Of a stretch of DNA of 38,668 nt, positions 22,937 to 32,832 are shown one piece after another (position 1 is the first letter of the stretch; each line of letters begins with the position of its first letter). The DNA lies in NCBI GenBank assembly GCA_035545895.1, contig DASZXJ010000016.1:1-38668 (forward strand). The letters are read 5' to 3'. Position numbers and translations under genes: made by a program. The notes under the pieces were generated by a model. That model worked only from the letters and a program-made list of their open reading frames with translations. It did not search any database and was not told where the DNA came from. Source of the DNA: DASZXJ01 sp035545895. Lineage in GTDB: Bacteria; Planctomycetota; Phycisphaerae; Tepidisphaerales; Tepidisphaeraceae.

Positions 22937-24523
22937 TCACGTTGACGGCGATTCAAAGATGAATAAGAGCTTTGCAAATCGTCCAAAAACACCTGCGACG
23001 TGCCGGAATTGTGATAGAACTTCGAGATATATGTCTTTGGCAAACAATCGGACACATATAACGTAACAAAAAGCAAATAAGGACGCGCAACCTCCAATCA
23101 CCGCGAGAACAAGCAGCGGCGAAGTGTTGTCATGGTAAATGTTGGGTAAAAATTGCGGCAGTGCAAGGATCGGCAATGAGGCGACAGCGCACGCCATTAC
23201 AGTTGGAGCAAACACCCAAGTAATCTGTCGCCAAGATCCGCCCCTTCCAACCACTAGTCGCATGCCGACCGATCCGACGAGGATATGGTAGGCGCTAACG
23301 GCCATCGCCGTTCCAGCAACACCAAAGAGTCCAGTTCCCGTCCGCAGTAATACTACAAACGCAGTTGTTGAAACGATTGTCCAAAGTGCCTGAGTGCGAA
23401 AGCGTCCTTGCGTTTGTAGCACGGATCCCGCAAAACTATTGACCAATGCGAAGGCCATTCCCGCGCTAAGAATTTGCAGGAGCGGCACAGAATCCGCCCA
23501 GCGTACACCGAAAATTGCAACGATCGCGAAGCGCGCTAAAAGGATCTGGAGCGTACAGATCGGCGCTCCAATCGCAGCAAGAATCTTGCAGGCGCGTAGA
23601 TAAGCGCCTACTTGCCGCTCGCGCTCTAGATTCAGGCGAGCCAAAGTTGGTGATAAAACGCCAGCTAGGCTTGAACTGGTCAGGTTGATAATCTGTAACG
23701 ATAAATTAAATGCAAAAAAATAGAATCCGACAATCGCCTTGTCATAACGAGCAGTGAGAATTATGTAATCACCCTGACCGACCACGACCAATCCAAGCGA
23801 ACTCAGAATCATCATGCCGCTGTCCTGTGCCAGCCCGATCCACTTTGCGAACTGCATCCTCCAGCGAATTTTTGGCGATGCCAGATAGAAAAGAATGCAG
23901 GCTCGTAAAACGGCGGTGACAACCTGCGGCACCATCAGGCTGTATGCGCCGCAGTGCAACATCGCCATGCCAATGCTCAGCGCCGTGTTCAACAACACCA
24001 TCTGCGCAGCGATCTTGGCTATCAACTTAAATCTAAGCCGCACTTGAAGGATCACCGTTGGCACGACGCCGGCTGCGATGAATGGCGATCCAAGCGCCGC
24101 CATCCAAAGCAACCCCGCAACCAGCGATCCGTTCGACCTCAGTTGCCACACCACTGCCGCAACCGCCATGATGAGCGCTGATGCAAAACCAAGCATCAAC
24201 GAAATCCAGAAAGCCGGGTTTATCCACCCTTCAAGTTCCCTTTGTCGACTGATAAGAATTTGCGGTAACACAGCATCACGCAAGATGACCGCAAAGCTCA
24301 TGACAATTGTCGCCTCAGCATAAGCGCCAAACTGTTCGGGAAGGAGCAATCGCGCGAGTACCAATTGAGAAACGAATCCAACGAGTTTTGAACCCAAAGT
24401 GACCGCGAAATTCCATCGAAAACCGCTCGCAGCGATTCCACCCAATGGATGCTGAATAGCTGGATCGACAACCAATTCACCTTCGACCCCGGTTGGTCTG
24501 ACGGAATGGGGATCAGTCATCAC
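22937..24523 (-). CDS. Polysaccharide flippase (Wzx/PST-like, MOP superfamily)
   Basis: A 528-residue protein with about fourteen hydrophobic helices after a short polar start. FRWNFAVTLGSKLVGFVSQLVLARLLLPEQFGAYA is the classical first helix and 'LARLL-P-FG-YA' signature of oligosaccharide flippases. It should flip lipid-linked repeat units across the inner membrane. The start overlaps the stop of the upstream glycosyltransferase gene by four bases. Ribosome access may be coupled. The gene is comparatively AT-rich. Confidence 0.88.
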   Translation of the reverse strand: MMTDPHSVRPTGVEGELVVDPAIQHPLGGIAASGFRWNFAVTLGSKLVGFVSQLVLARLLLPEQFGAYAEATIVMSFAVILRDAVLPQILISRQRELEGWINPAFWISLMLGFASALIMAVAAVVWQLRSNGSLVAGLLWMAALGSPFIAAGVVPTVILQVRLRFKLIAKIAAQMVLLNTALSIGMAMLHCGAYSLMVPQVVTAVLRACILFYLASPKIRWRMQFAKWIGLAQDSGMMILSSLGLVVVGQGDYIILTARYDKAIVGFYFFAFNLSLQIINLTSSSLAGVLSPTLARLNLERERQVGAYLRACKILAAIGAPICTLQILLARFAIVAIFGVRWADSVPLLQILSAGMAFALVNSFAGSVLQTQGRFRTQALWTIVSTTAFVVLLRTGTGLFGVAGTAMAVSAYHILVGSVGMRLVVGRGGSWRQITWVFAPTVMACAVASLPILALPQFLPNIYHDNTSPLLVLAVIGGCASLFAFCYVICVRLFAKDIYLEVLSQFRHVAGVFGRFAKLLFIFESPST

Positions 24524-25794
24524 AATGCCCCCGTCCTAGCGCGACTGGGTTCGCCGACCGACTCCCAGGATTGATATTCTTTTTCGGATGGCAAACCTAG
24601 ATAATTTCGAATCTCCGCAGTCCAACAAGCCTGAAAGTTCTTCACGCTGTGAAATCTAACGAAGTTATGAGCTGTTTCAGGTGGCGAATATTCAATCGCG
24701 TGGTCCATTGCCCTTTGTAGAGATACAACAAACGCACCAAGGTCGAGCACATTGCACGTCCAGCCAAGTCCGAATCGTGGAACGATCGCCCCTGTCCAGC
24801 CTCCGGCGTGACCCAGCACGGGCCGCTGCGCCGCTGCTGCTCGAATCACTATGCTTGCCGAACCCACATGATTCGGATACGGCGTGCAGACGATATCCAT
24901 TGCGGTCAGAGCATCAAGTAATTGGTGCATCGGCAATGCTTTATCAAAACACACAATTCGACCGCTTTGAACCAAAGATCGGAATGGCCCCGCGAGCATT
25001 TCCCGGATAGCCGCTTCATGTTGTCCTGCAAGCAACAATCGATAATCGACTGGAAAATTCGCGGCAGCAAACGCGCGGATTAGCAAGTCGACTCCCTTTC
25101 GCCGATCAATAAGACCGACACAGCCCGCGTATCGGCCATCGACGGGGATGCCAAGGCGCGTCCGCGCAATCGATCGATCAAATGTGTCGTGTATTTCAAC
25201 CGGATCGGGCATTAATCGGCATCGCTTCGCAATTGTCCCGCCATGTCTTACGGTTGGCTCATATACGAGCGGATCAAGAATATGCATCACCTTCCATGAT
25301 GCCGCGCAGGCGGCTCGCCAGGAAATGTGCTGAGCAACCTGGCGCCAGCGATTGGGTTGTGGATATGCAAATCCTCCTCGAAACATCAACCCCTCGACCG
25401 GAATACCCTCGGGCAGGTGGGACAACCCAAGAGTTCGACGAACTCCCAGGAGTTGTCCCATCGCATCGGCATAAGGGACATAAGCCCACTCAGCATTTGC
25501 CCGTTCCACCGCTTGGCGCAACTGCCGCACCCGCATTGCCGCGACCTTTAACGAACCTTGAGGAAGCAAAGGCATTTCCGAGTACAGTTTGATCTTGTCG
25601 CCGATCTCGGACAAATGCAGTTTAAATTCCGGACTGGTTAATGCCTTCTCGGTCAACGCTACCGTCACTTCAACGGAACAGGCCAGCAACGAGTTCGCAA
25701 GGAGTCGAACATGATGAAGCCGGTGACCACCATGGTCGGGTTCAAAGATCAGGGCTTGCATCAGACGCATCTCCGCCGCAATATCAACTGACAA
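24520..25794 (-). CDS. Glycosyltransferase, GT-B fold (GT4-like)
   Basis: A 424-residue cytosolic or membrane-associated enzyme. N-terminal EPDHGGHRLHHVRLLANSL is the Gly-rich acceptor-side loop of GT-B enzymes. YAGCVGLIDRRKGVDLLIRAF opens the nucleotide-sugar domain, and CTPYPNHVGSASIVIRAAAAQRPVLG is the donor-binding region with the usual Ser/Ala-rich helix. It sits between the polymerase-like and flippase genes, three bases after the former, so it probably adds one sugar of the repeat unit. Confidence 0.82.
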   Translation of the reverse strand: MSVDIAAEMRLMQALIFEPDHGGHRLHHVRLLANSLLACSVEVTVALTEKALTSPEFKLHLSEIGDKIKLYSEMPLLPQGSLKVAAMRVRQLRQAVERANAEWAYVPYADAMGQLLGVRRTLGLSHLPEGIPVEGLMFRGGFAYPQPNRWRQVAQHISWRAACAASWKVMHILDPLVYEPTVRHGGTIAKRCRLMPDPVEIHDTFDRSIARTRLGIPVDGRYAGCVGLIDRRKGVDLLIRAFAAANFPVDYRLLLAGQHEAAIREMLAGPFRSLVQSGRIVCFDKALPMHQLLDALTAMDIVCTPYPNHVGSASIVIRAAAAQRPVLGHAGGWTGAIVPRFGLGWTCNVLDLGAFVVSLQRAMDHAIEYSPPETAHNFVRFHSVKNFQACWTAEIRNYLGLPSEKEYQSWESVGEPSRARTGAL

Positions 25795-25797
25795 TAT

Positions 25798-27234
25798 TCA
25801 GTAGTATTGCCAGTCGACTTGGCTGTGATTGATCTCGGCGTATTCCGGCGGTAGCTGTTCGACGGTGACCGCGCCCAAGTGATCGGTCCAGAACATAAGT
25901 CGGGCCAGATAATTAACCAGAAATCCCGCCACGTAAACACCCAGGATGGTTGCCGTGAACAAGGCAACGTCACCACGGCACCACGCGATCAACTGCCCCG
26001 AGGCGGCGGCAAAAATGCCCAGCAGGTAGGGATTGTTGGGATCCTTCTTGAGCATTGCATCAAAGAAACGCAAGCCCCAACCCGCGAGAATGCCATAAAA
26101 GACAAGGAACGGAATGCCGCCTTCCTGGTAGCCGTGTCCGATGATGCCCGGTCCCCAGTTTCCCGCGCCATGTTGCGCGGTCCAACCGGTATCAATGGGC
26201 AGTGTTCGTCCCAGACCATCCGGCTTGTCCGGCCACCAGGCGCGCGGGATCGGATGCGCCAAAACGTACTGCGCAATGAGAAATGGCTTGGTGGGCTTGG
26301 AATGATCGTAAAGACGAATGGCGGCCAGAGAGGCTTCTGCGCAGTCGCTGCCCCAAAGCACGTCGGTATTGCCGCCGGATTGCTGAAACGCGTCGGGAAT
26401 GGCTTTGACTTTTTCCCAGGCAGCCTGAAAGACGGACTGATCGGGGTTGCGATACATGTGTCGGGTGATGGAGACTCCCGCCAGGGCAATGCCGCCGATG
26501 ACAATAAAGACAGTGCTGATCGAGCCGACGCGTGCCGCGCTTAAATATCGGCCACGCAGCCAATACCAGCAGATTGGTACGGACATGAGGCACGCCAAAA
26601 AGTCGCGGCGACCGAATTCCGTGTTCGATGCCAGCACTGCCATCAGCATAAACATGCCGGCGAGCACCACCAGCCAGGTATTCCAAGGCCGCTGCGCCCA
26701 GGCGCAGAAACAAAAAACAACCGCGAATACAGCGGACGACTTGCCCACGATCATCATCCACTGCCCCAGCAGTTGAATGTTGGGCACGAACACATATCCC
26801 AATGTAAGCGCCAGGCACACAGGCAGCAGTGAGGTCATGACGCGCGGCACGCGAGGAGCCACCTTAACCATCGTTCGTGAGGCCACGCGGTCGGGAAATG
26901 AGAAGAAATAGTAGGTGAAAATAACCGTCACATAGAAAGCCAAACCCCCCAGGGCATATTTCACATAGTCGCTGTCGCGCGGGGTCGTGTATTGATGCGT
27001 CCAGGCGCGGCCCGTCTGAATCGACGCGACTCCCAAAAAATTAAGGCAACTGATCTGAAAAACCGTCCAAGCGGTGACCAGGTCAGCCCTTCCCCGAACA
27101 TAGGGCATCACAATCAGCAGGCTACTGATGATGAGCACGAAAAACCCGAAGATGACCAACAAATACGACATGGACAACCTTAATAGTGCAAAGCGGTTCG
27201 CTAAAGCTCCACCCGCCTGCTCCAGCATCGACAT
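25798..27234 (-). CDS. Polytopic membrane protein, probable polysaccharide polymerase (Wzy/O-antigen ligase-like)
   Basis: A 478-residue protein with ten or more hydrophobic helices, and a large polar loop at about 270-370 that contains HPIPRAWWPDKPDGLG and GAGNWGPGIIGHGYQEGG. Big extracytoplasmic loops with Arg, His and Gly-rich turns are typical of Wzy polymerases and ligases, and the 'G-G-...-GYQEGG' stretch resembles oligosaccharide-repeat polymerases. Sequence conservation in this family is poor, so the call leans on topology and on its place next to flippase and glycosyltransferase genes. ATG at 27234 or 27228 are possible starts. Confidence 0.7.
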   Translation of the reverse strand: MSMLEQAGGALANRFALLRLSMSYLLVIFGFFVLIISSLLIVMPYVRGRADLVTAWTVFQISCLNFLGVASIQTGRAWTHQYTTPRDSDYVKYALGGLAFYVTVIFTYYFFSFPDRVASRTMVKVAPRVPRVMTSLLPVCLALTLGYVFVPNIQLLGQWMMIVGKSSAVFAVVFCFCAWAQRPWNTWLVVLAGMFMLMAVLASNTEFGRRDFLACLMSVPICWYWLRGRYLSAARVGSISTVFIVIGGIALAGVSITRHMYRNPDQSVFQAAWEKVKAIPDAFQQSGGNTDVLWGSDCAEASLAAIRLYDHSKPTKPFLIAQYVLAHPIPRAWWPDKPDGLGRTLPIDTGWTAQHGAGNWGPGIIGHGYQEGGIPFLVFYGILAGWGLRFFDAMLKKDPNNPYLLGIFAAASGQLIAWCRGDVALFTATILGVYVAGFLVNYLARLMFWTDHLGAVTVEQLPPEYAEINHSQVDWQYY

Positions 27235-27253
27235 CTTTTGATGTAAACTTTGA

Positions 27254-27271
27254 ATCTAAAAGCTTTTAGAT
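27254..27271. promoter_or_regulatory. Perfect 18-bp palindrome upstream of the polymerase-like gene
   Basis: ATCTAAAAGCTTTTAGAT is fully self-complementary. It lies 20 bases upstream of the minus-strand start at 27234 and 66 bases after the stop of the FkbM gene. It is a candidate operator. AT-rich arms make a terminator less likely. Confidence 0.5.
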
Positions 27272-27336
27272 ATCGAACTCCGTCAGGTCAGATAACCAAG
27301 AATCCATTCGCCATCCGATCTATAAGACGGTTCAGC

Positions 27337-28152
27337 TCAATTGGTTGCAGAGATTGTAGGGTTGATCGACGGGGCACGGCGCGCGCTGACAATAATCACT
27401 TCGCTATTATGGTCTCCAGTGCCGATTTCAAATCCTTTGAAACGAAGCATTTCGATGAATTTCCGAGGATCTCCGGCATGGCCGTGCAATTCGATGGCGA
27501 TCTGCCGCGCCATCGCCAAAAGCCTGCTGTTTGGACCAAGCAACTCAAACTCACTGCCTTCAATATCACATTTGAGAAAATCAATACGTTCCAATCCATA
27601 TTGCTGGATCAGTTCATCCTCGGTGATGAAATTCGCGCCCGGCGTTTGTGCATCGGCCTGCAGTTGTTCCTGGTACGCCGTTTTGGCCCCGACAAAATTG
27701 GGGCAGATGCGGACGCGATCTGTCCAATTGTTGGCCTCAAGCTGCGCCAGCAGCTTTTCACGGTTGCTGCTGACCGGTTCGACCGAGACAACGCGAACGT
27801 CCGGCCCGTGCGCCAGGGCCAGCATTGTGAAATTGCCCATGTTGGCGCCCAGATCAAGCACGATGGAGTTGGGTACGATTTTGAGAAAGCCGCGGTTCAA
27901 ATAAACATCGCGCACCCAGAGTTCGCGTATGCCACTGATCGCCTGCACACCCGTAAGCTTCGCCCGGGCCTTGCCATATCGACAAGGGAATGGTCCTTTG
28001 CCCATTGCGATATCGGCTGGCTGAAGATTGCGCTCCCGCACACATTCGCCAAAACTGCCAATGATCTTTGTCACCCATTTGACGGCAATGCCAAATCCGC
28101 AAACTCGCCATAGCCCGAAAAAGTCACTGACGATTTTGCGAATGAACTGCAT
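27337..28152 (-). CDS. FkbM-family methyltransferase
   Basis: A 271-residue protein. SIVLDLGANMGNFTMLALAHG is SAM motif I of the FkbM type, VVSVEPVSSNREKLLAQL the second motif, and IDFLKCDIEGSEFELL the highly typical 'D-K-DIEG-E' strand. RQIAIELHGH follows. Members O-methylate sugars or other hydroxyls in glycan and natural-product pathways. It is the first minus-strand gene of the polysaccharide block. A small dyad, TGTTCC-N7-GGAACA at 28200-28218, lies upstream of its start. Confidence 0.87.
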   Translation of the reverse strand: MQFIRKIVSDFFGLWRVCGFGIAVKWVTKIIGSFGECVRERNLQPADIAMGKGPFPCRYGKARAKLTGVQAISGIRELWVRDVYLNRGFLKIVPNSIVLDLGANMGNFTMLALAHGPDVRVVSVEPVSSNREKLLAQLEANNWTDRVRICPNFVGAKTAYQEQLQADAQTPGANFITEDELIQQYGLERIDFLKCDIEGSEFELLGPNSRLLAMARQIAIELHGHAGDPRKFIEMLRFKGFEIGTGDHNSEVIIVSARRAPSINPTISATN

Positions 28153-28248
28153 TTCTAATCAGAATGGAAAGGAAGTTATAGTCCAGATGTTTTCAACAGT
28201 GTTCCAGAATCAGGAACAATCGAACAAAACATCCTAGCAAAGAGGAAT

Positions 28249-29052
28249 TCAAACACCAGCACCCACCGCCTGCACGGCGTGCTCGACGGCGTTGCGGAAG
28301 ATCTTCAGCCCCGGGCCTTCTTCATCGAGCCTGCCGCGGCTGGTCCAGGCGGGATGCTGCAAAGGCGAAAGGTGACGCTCGGGATGAGGCATGAGCCCGA
28401 AAACCAGGCCCGTTGAATCGCAAACGCCGGCAATATCGTCCACGCTGCCGTTGGGATTGTCGGGCAACGCGCCATTGGCGGATGAACCGTCCGGCTTGGC
28501 GTAAACCAAAGCCACCTGGTCGTTGTCCCAAAGGGCCTGACGAACGTTTTCGTCGGCCGGGACGAATTTCCCCTCGCCGTGCGCAATGGGCAGTTCGATG
28601 GCTTCGATGCCCGCCGTCCAGACGCATTTTTTGCCGCGGCTGGCGAGGTGAATCCAGCGATCGACGAATCGGCCGCAATCGTTGTTGGTCAGGGTGCAGG
28701 TTTGTCCCGTTCGGCCGCCGATCGAGCCGGGAAGCAAGTCGGTCTTGACCAAAACCTGAAAGCCGTTGCAGATGCCGATGATCGGCTTGCCCGCCGCGAT
28801 GAACTCGTGCATCGCATCGTGCAAATGGTGGGCGATCTGGTTGGCAAAGATCTTGCCCGCGGCAATGTCGTCGCCATAGCTAAACCCGCCGGGAATGGCC
28901 AATACCTGAAAATCCTCCAACTGGGCGGGATTTTCCAATAGTCGGTTGACATGCATGAAGAGGCTCGATCCGCCCACCTGTTCAAAGGCGTATGCGGTCT
29001 CAGCGTCGCAGTTGGTGCCGGCAGTACGAAGGACTAAGGCCCGAGGTTTCAT
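28249..29052 (-). CDS. purQ: Phosphoribosylformylglycinamidine synthase, glutaminase subunit
   Basis: A 267-residue class I glutamine amidotransferase of purine synthesis. It releases ammonia from glutamine for the PurL subunit to make formylglycinamidine ribonucleotide. RALVLRTAGTNCDAETAYAF is the typical start, IPGGFSYGDDIAAGK is the PurQ signature, GICNGFQ holds the nucleophile C95, and MPHPERH near residue 225 gives the catalytic His and Glu. Length fits the longer purQ form of bacteria that have separate PurL and PurS. No purL or purS is adjacent. It is divergent from the ECF fusion gene, with 131 bases between. Confidence 0.93.
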   Translation of the reverse strand: MKPRALVLRTAGTNCDAETAYAFEQVGGSSLFMHVNRLLENPAQLEDFQVLAIPGGFSYGDDIAAGKIFANQIAHHLHDAMHEFIAAGKPIIGICNGFQVLVKTDLLPGSIGGRTGQTCTLTNNDCGRFVDRWIHLASRGKKCVWTAGIEAIELPIAHGEGKFVPADENVRQALWDNDQVALVYAKPDGSSANGALPDNPNGSVDDIAGVCDSTGLVFGLMPHPERHLSPLQHPAWTSRGRLDEEGPGLKIFRNAVEHAVQAVGAGV

Positions 29053-29183
29053 AGCAGCCCCGAAACGTTAAGGGCACGAGGCATACAAATCAACTTATTT
29101 CAGATTTTGATTGCGTTATTTCCCGCGACAGCCTGAAATCCGAAAAACTCCCAAGTCCGATCTGCAATACCGGCGGACATCCA

Positions 29184-32100
29184 ATGGCGATGAGCGATTC
29201 ATCCACCCCAGCGTCCGATAGCGATCTGCTTGCAGAATATGCGCGATCGCGTTCCGCAGACGCCTTTGGGCAGATTGTCAGTCGTTATATCGACATCGTC
29301 CACGCTGCCGCGACACGACAGGTGCATGATCCGCATCTGGCGGACGATGTTTGCCAGGCGGTCTTCCTGATCCTGAGTCAGCGGGCACAAAAGATATCGC
29401 CGGCCACATCCCTGGGAGGCTGGTTCATTCTGACCACGCAAAACGTTGCGCGAAACGCGCGACGGCGGGAATCACGTCTGAAGCGTCGCGAAAGAAAGGC
29501 GGCCGAGATGCACGGCCAAAACGAATCATCGCTGCTCGCAGAAACCAGTGCAATCTCAAATATTCTCGACCAAGCCCTGACACGACTCAGCGAGACCGAT
29601 CGAAATGTCATCATTCAGCGATTCTTCCATGCCAAAAGCCATCGACAAGTCGGCCAGATCGTCGGCATCAGTGAAGAAGCCGCCACCAAGCGAGTCTCTC
29701 GCGCGCTGGGCAGGTTGCGAGAGTTGCTCGAGCAATCCGGCGTAACGGCATCGGAGGCAACGTTGCTAACGGTACTACCCGTAATCGCAACACGGCCCGC
29801 GCCTGCGAAATTGGTTTCCTCAATCCAGGCGAGCCTCGGCGGAAGTACCTCGCCATCGGCAATCGCGCTGGCGAAAAGCGCGGGCATGTCGTTTCCGATG
29901 GTCCCGGTGGCGGCGGGAATCGCAATCGTGTTGGGGATTGGATTGTTAATGCTTCTTCAGCCCAGCGCTAAGCCGCAAACGGCTGGTCAAGCGGCTGCGC
30001 CGGCGCAACAACGAACGATCACTCTGGTTGCAATCGATCCGGCGAACCAGCAACCGATTGCCTCTGCCGATATTCAAATTACACGAGATGGCCAAGCCGA
30101 TGGCGGAGGATTGACCGATGCGACCGGACGATATGTCTTCGATGTTCCAGATCAGTTTCGATCGCTGACGGCGGTCCTGCGCGCGCCCGGCCATGTACCC
30201 ATGTGGATCGCCTGGCAGAATTACACGCTCAAAGGCGGCCTGCCGCCGGTCTATACGATTCCGCTGGAAAAAGGCACGGTCATTGGTGGTTTGGTCGCGG
30301 ATCAGACAGGCTCGCCGGTTTCTGGCGCCAGCATCACGCTGTCGATGCCCATTGATAGCCAGGACCCCGAAAAACCGGTCGCTTATCTCAATCACGAGCA
30401 GATCGCCACCGATGCCAACGGCCGATGGAAATTCGATCTCGCGCCTGCACGGTTTGACCACCTTTATGTCGAGACCAAACACCCCGATCATCCCAACTCG
30501 GGCTTTGCCGGGGCAAATTACTCGTCAGATGAACTGCACAATTTCTCGGCCTTCTATGTGTTCAAGCCCAGCGGCCGGACGTTCAGCGGGATCGTGCGCG
30601 ACAGCTCCGGCAAACCCGTTGCAGGGGCAACAGTTATTGCGGGCGACGATCGCGACAGACCCGCGCAGGCAAACGCGCCAACAGACGCGGATGGAAAATT
30701 CGAAATCACGGGAGTTGCCAAAAATATAGGAACGGCTGTCGTCAACGCCCGCGGGTTTGCGCCGCAACTGATTCAATATGGAACCAGCGACAAACCAAAG
30801 CCCGCGGAAGTTCGACTCGATCCCCCTTCCAAGATTGAAGGATTTGTCGTCGAAGCAAATGGCCAACCTGTGGCAGGCGCGCGGGTGGAAGTCGATCAGT
30901 GGCGCGGTACTTATGCGCTGGCATGGAATGCCAGGACAGACCGGGACGGTCATTTTGAGTGGGATCAGGCGCCAGGCGATGAATTCACTTTGACGATATT
31001 GGGAAAAAATCGCTCGACTGTGGACAGTTATCGAATTATCCCCGGACAGCCGCCGGTACGAATCACGATCTACCCGATTCAGAAAATCAGCGGCAGGGTA
31101 GTGGACGTGGAAACACACAAGCCGCTGCCGCAATTTACGATGATTTACGGCATCCGGTGGGCGGGGGGTGATGACGTCATCTGGCAACATCAAGATGTGC
31201 GTACTTTGACCGACGGCCAATACGAGGCCAACATCGCCGATTTCAATAGTGGCGGCCGGCTGCGCGTCGAGGCGGACGGTTACGTGCCCTCGAGTTCTCG
31301 AATCGTGACCGCCAGCGAAGGCAATCTCACCATCGATTTTGAGTTGAGAAAAGGCACTGGCCCGGCCGGTGTGGTTGTGGATGCGCAAGACCATCCGCAA
31401 TCCGATACAACCATTTATTCCATCGCAACCGATTCGTTTTTTGATCTCAGCGATGGACGCGACGTCCATCAAGACGATCGCGTGCTTAAAACCCGCACGG
31501 ATGGCTCCGGCCATTTTTCCTTTCGCGCGACCGACTACGAGGCTCGATTCCTCGCGATCAACGATCTCGGCATGGCAATGGTGACGGCAGCCGATCTTGC
31601 CAAATCAGCGAAGATGACCATCCAGCCTTGGGCCAGGATTGAAGGCGTGCTGAAGGTCGGCAATAAGACCGCAGCAAGCACAAAGATCGGCGCCCAGATC
31701 GATCTGGTGCCATCGCGGGAAACGCATAAGACGATCAGCCGGTTGACCACAACCGATTCAAGCGGCCATTTTATGATCGAGCGCGTTCCGCCAGGCAAAG
31801 TTCGCCTGATGCGAGTGACCGCAACCAGCAACCTCTCCCAGCATTACACAGATTTGGGCAATTATGAAACATGGCCAGGCCAAACGCTCACCGTCGCGCT
31901 CGGCGGCGGCGGCAGGACTGTCATGGCAAAGGTGATCGTCCCGCTCAATCAGGCCAGCAGCGTGGACCTGGTCCGGTCGCTGCAAATCAGAACAGAAATC
32001 CAATCGCAAAAATCCATCGCTGCAAGCCTTCCATTTCCTACAAACTATCCCGATATGACTGAGGATGAACAGAAGAAATGGATGACGGAGTTCACAAAAT

Positions 32101-32807
32101 CACCCCAGTTCAACGCCCTGGTGCAGCAAAGGCAATCGCTATACCCAAGAGCCGATTTCATTCCGGCGGCTGATGGAACAATTCGGGCCGACGATGTAAA
32201 ACCCGGGACTTATCGGGGACATGTTGCGATACAGGACCCATTCACTCCGGGAACGACACGCGAGCGAAACCTGGGCAGTGCCGATTTTACCTTTACCGTG
32301 CCTGAGCTTAATAAAGGCGACCCGGATGAGCCGCTGGACCTGGGACAGATTCAATTGAACGCTTCTTCACCATCGCTCACATTGGGCAGTCCATTGCCAG
32401 ATCTAAAGCTTGTCAATCCCAATGGCAAACCGTTTGACATAAATGCACTTCGAGGCAGGTTTGTCGTTATACACGTCTGGTCAATCAACCGGACCGCCAT
32501 GTTCTCTACGATCCGGCAAATTCATGACCGCTACAAAGATGGAACCGGACCGCAAATCCTGAACATTGCGATCCAACTTCTGCCCGGATGGGAAGACAGG
32601 ATCGCTCAAAGGGAAGGCCTTGCCGGCCTGCGAACCATGGATGCCAATACCTTCAATGGTGGCGATGGAATTGATTTCCAACGGGCTTTGCTCATTCAAC
32701 AGGCTCCGACCGCGTTGATCGTCGCTCCCGACGGCAAAATCATCGCCAAGGACCTCAAGTCCGGCCCGGAACTGCAGACGGCCGTCGATCAGGCGATGAC
32801 AAAATAA
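29184..32807 (+). CDS. ECF sigma factor fused to membrane segment, carboxypeptidase-regulatory-like repeats and thioredoxin-like domain
   Basis: A 1207-residue protein. Residues about 15-110 are sigma-70 region 2 (DAFGQIVSRYIDIVHAAATR, HLADDVCQAVFLIL) and about 135-187 region 4 (LSETDRNVIIQRFF, QVGQIVGISEEAATKRVSRA). A hydrophobic segment at about 238-258 (PVAAGIAIVLGIGLLML) would cross the membrane. Then come several carboxypeptidase-regulatory-like units, shown by repeats of 'G-V-D-SGKPVAGATV' and 'TDADGKFEI'. Near 1066-1207 is a redoxin fold (GSPLPDLKLVNPNGKPFDIN, GRFVVIHVW), but WSINRTAM replaces WCxxC, so no redox cysteines. I infer an ECF factor held at the membrane by its own sensor. 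GGCGGA precedes the ATG; ATG 29190 is an alternative. Confidence 0.88.
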   Translation: MAMSDSSTPASDSDLLAEYARSRSADAFGQIVSRYIDIVHAAATRQVHDPHLADDVCQAVFLILSQRAQKISPATSLGGWFILTTQNVARNARRRESRLKRRERKAAEMHGQNESSLLAETSAISNILDQALTRLSETDRNVIIQRFFHAKSHRQVGQIVGISEEAATKRVSRALGRLRELLEQSGVTASEATLLTVLPVIATRPAPAKLVSSIQASLGGSTSPSAIALAKSAGMSFPMVPVAAGIAIVLGIGLLMLLQPSAKPQTAGQAAAPAQQRTITLVAIDPANQQPIASADIQITRDGQADGGGLTDATGRYVFDVPDQFRSLTAVLRAPGHVPMWIAWQNYTLKGGLPPVYTIPLEKGTVIGGLVADQTGSPVSGASITLSMPIDSQDPEKPVAYLNHEQIATDANGRWKFDLAPARFDHLYVETKHPDHPNSGFAGANYSSDELHNFSAFYVFKPSGRTFSGIVRDSSGKPVAGATVIAGDDRDRPAQANAPTDADGKFEITGVAKNIGTAVVNARGFAPQLIQYGTSDKPKPAEVRLDPPSKIEGFVVEANGQPVAGARVEVDQWRGTYALAWNARTDRDGHFEWDQAPGDEFTLTILGKNRSTVDSYRIIPGQPPVRITIYPIQKISGRVVDVETHKPLPQFTMIYGIRWAGGDDVIWQHQDVRTLTDGQYEANIADFNSGGRLRVEADGYVPSSSRIVTASEGNLTIDFELRKGTGPAGVVVDAQDHPQSDTTIYSIATDSFFDLSDGRDVHQDDRVLKTRTDGSGHFSFRATDYEARFLAINDLGMAMVTAADLAKSAKMTIQPWARIEGVLKVGNKTAASTKIGAQIDLVPSRETHKTISRLTTTDSSGHFMIERVPPGKVRLMRVTATSNLSQHYTDLGNYETWPGQTLTVALGGGGRTVMAKVIVPLNQASSVDLVRSLQIRTEIQSQKSIAASLPFPTNYPDMTEDEQKKWMTEFTKSPQFNALVQQRQSLYPRADFIPAADGTIRADDVKPGTYRGHVAIQDPFTPGTTRERNLGSADFTFTVPELNKGDPDEPLDLGQIQLNASSPSLTLGSPLPDLKLVNPNGKPFDINALRGRFVVIHVWSINRTAMFSTIRQIHDRYKDGTGPQILNIAIQLLPGWEDRIAQREGLAGLRTMDANTFNGGDGIDFQRALLIQQAPTALIVAPDGKIIAKDLKSGPELQTAVDQAMTK

Positions 32808-32832
32808 AATTGCAATTGAAAGCTGGTCTCCC

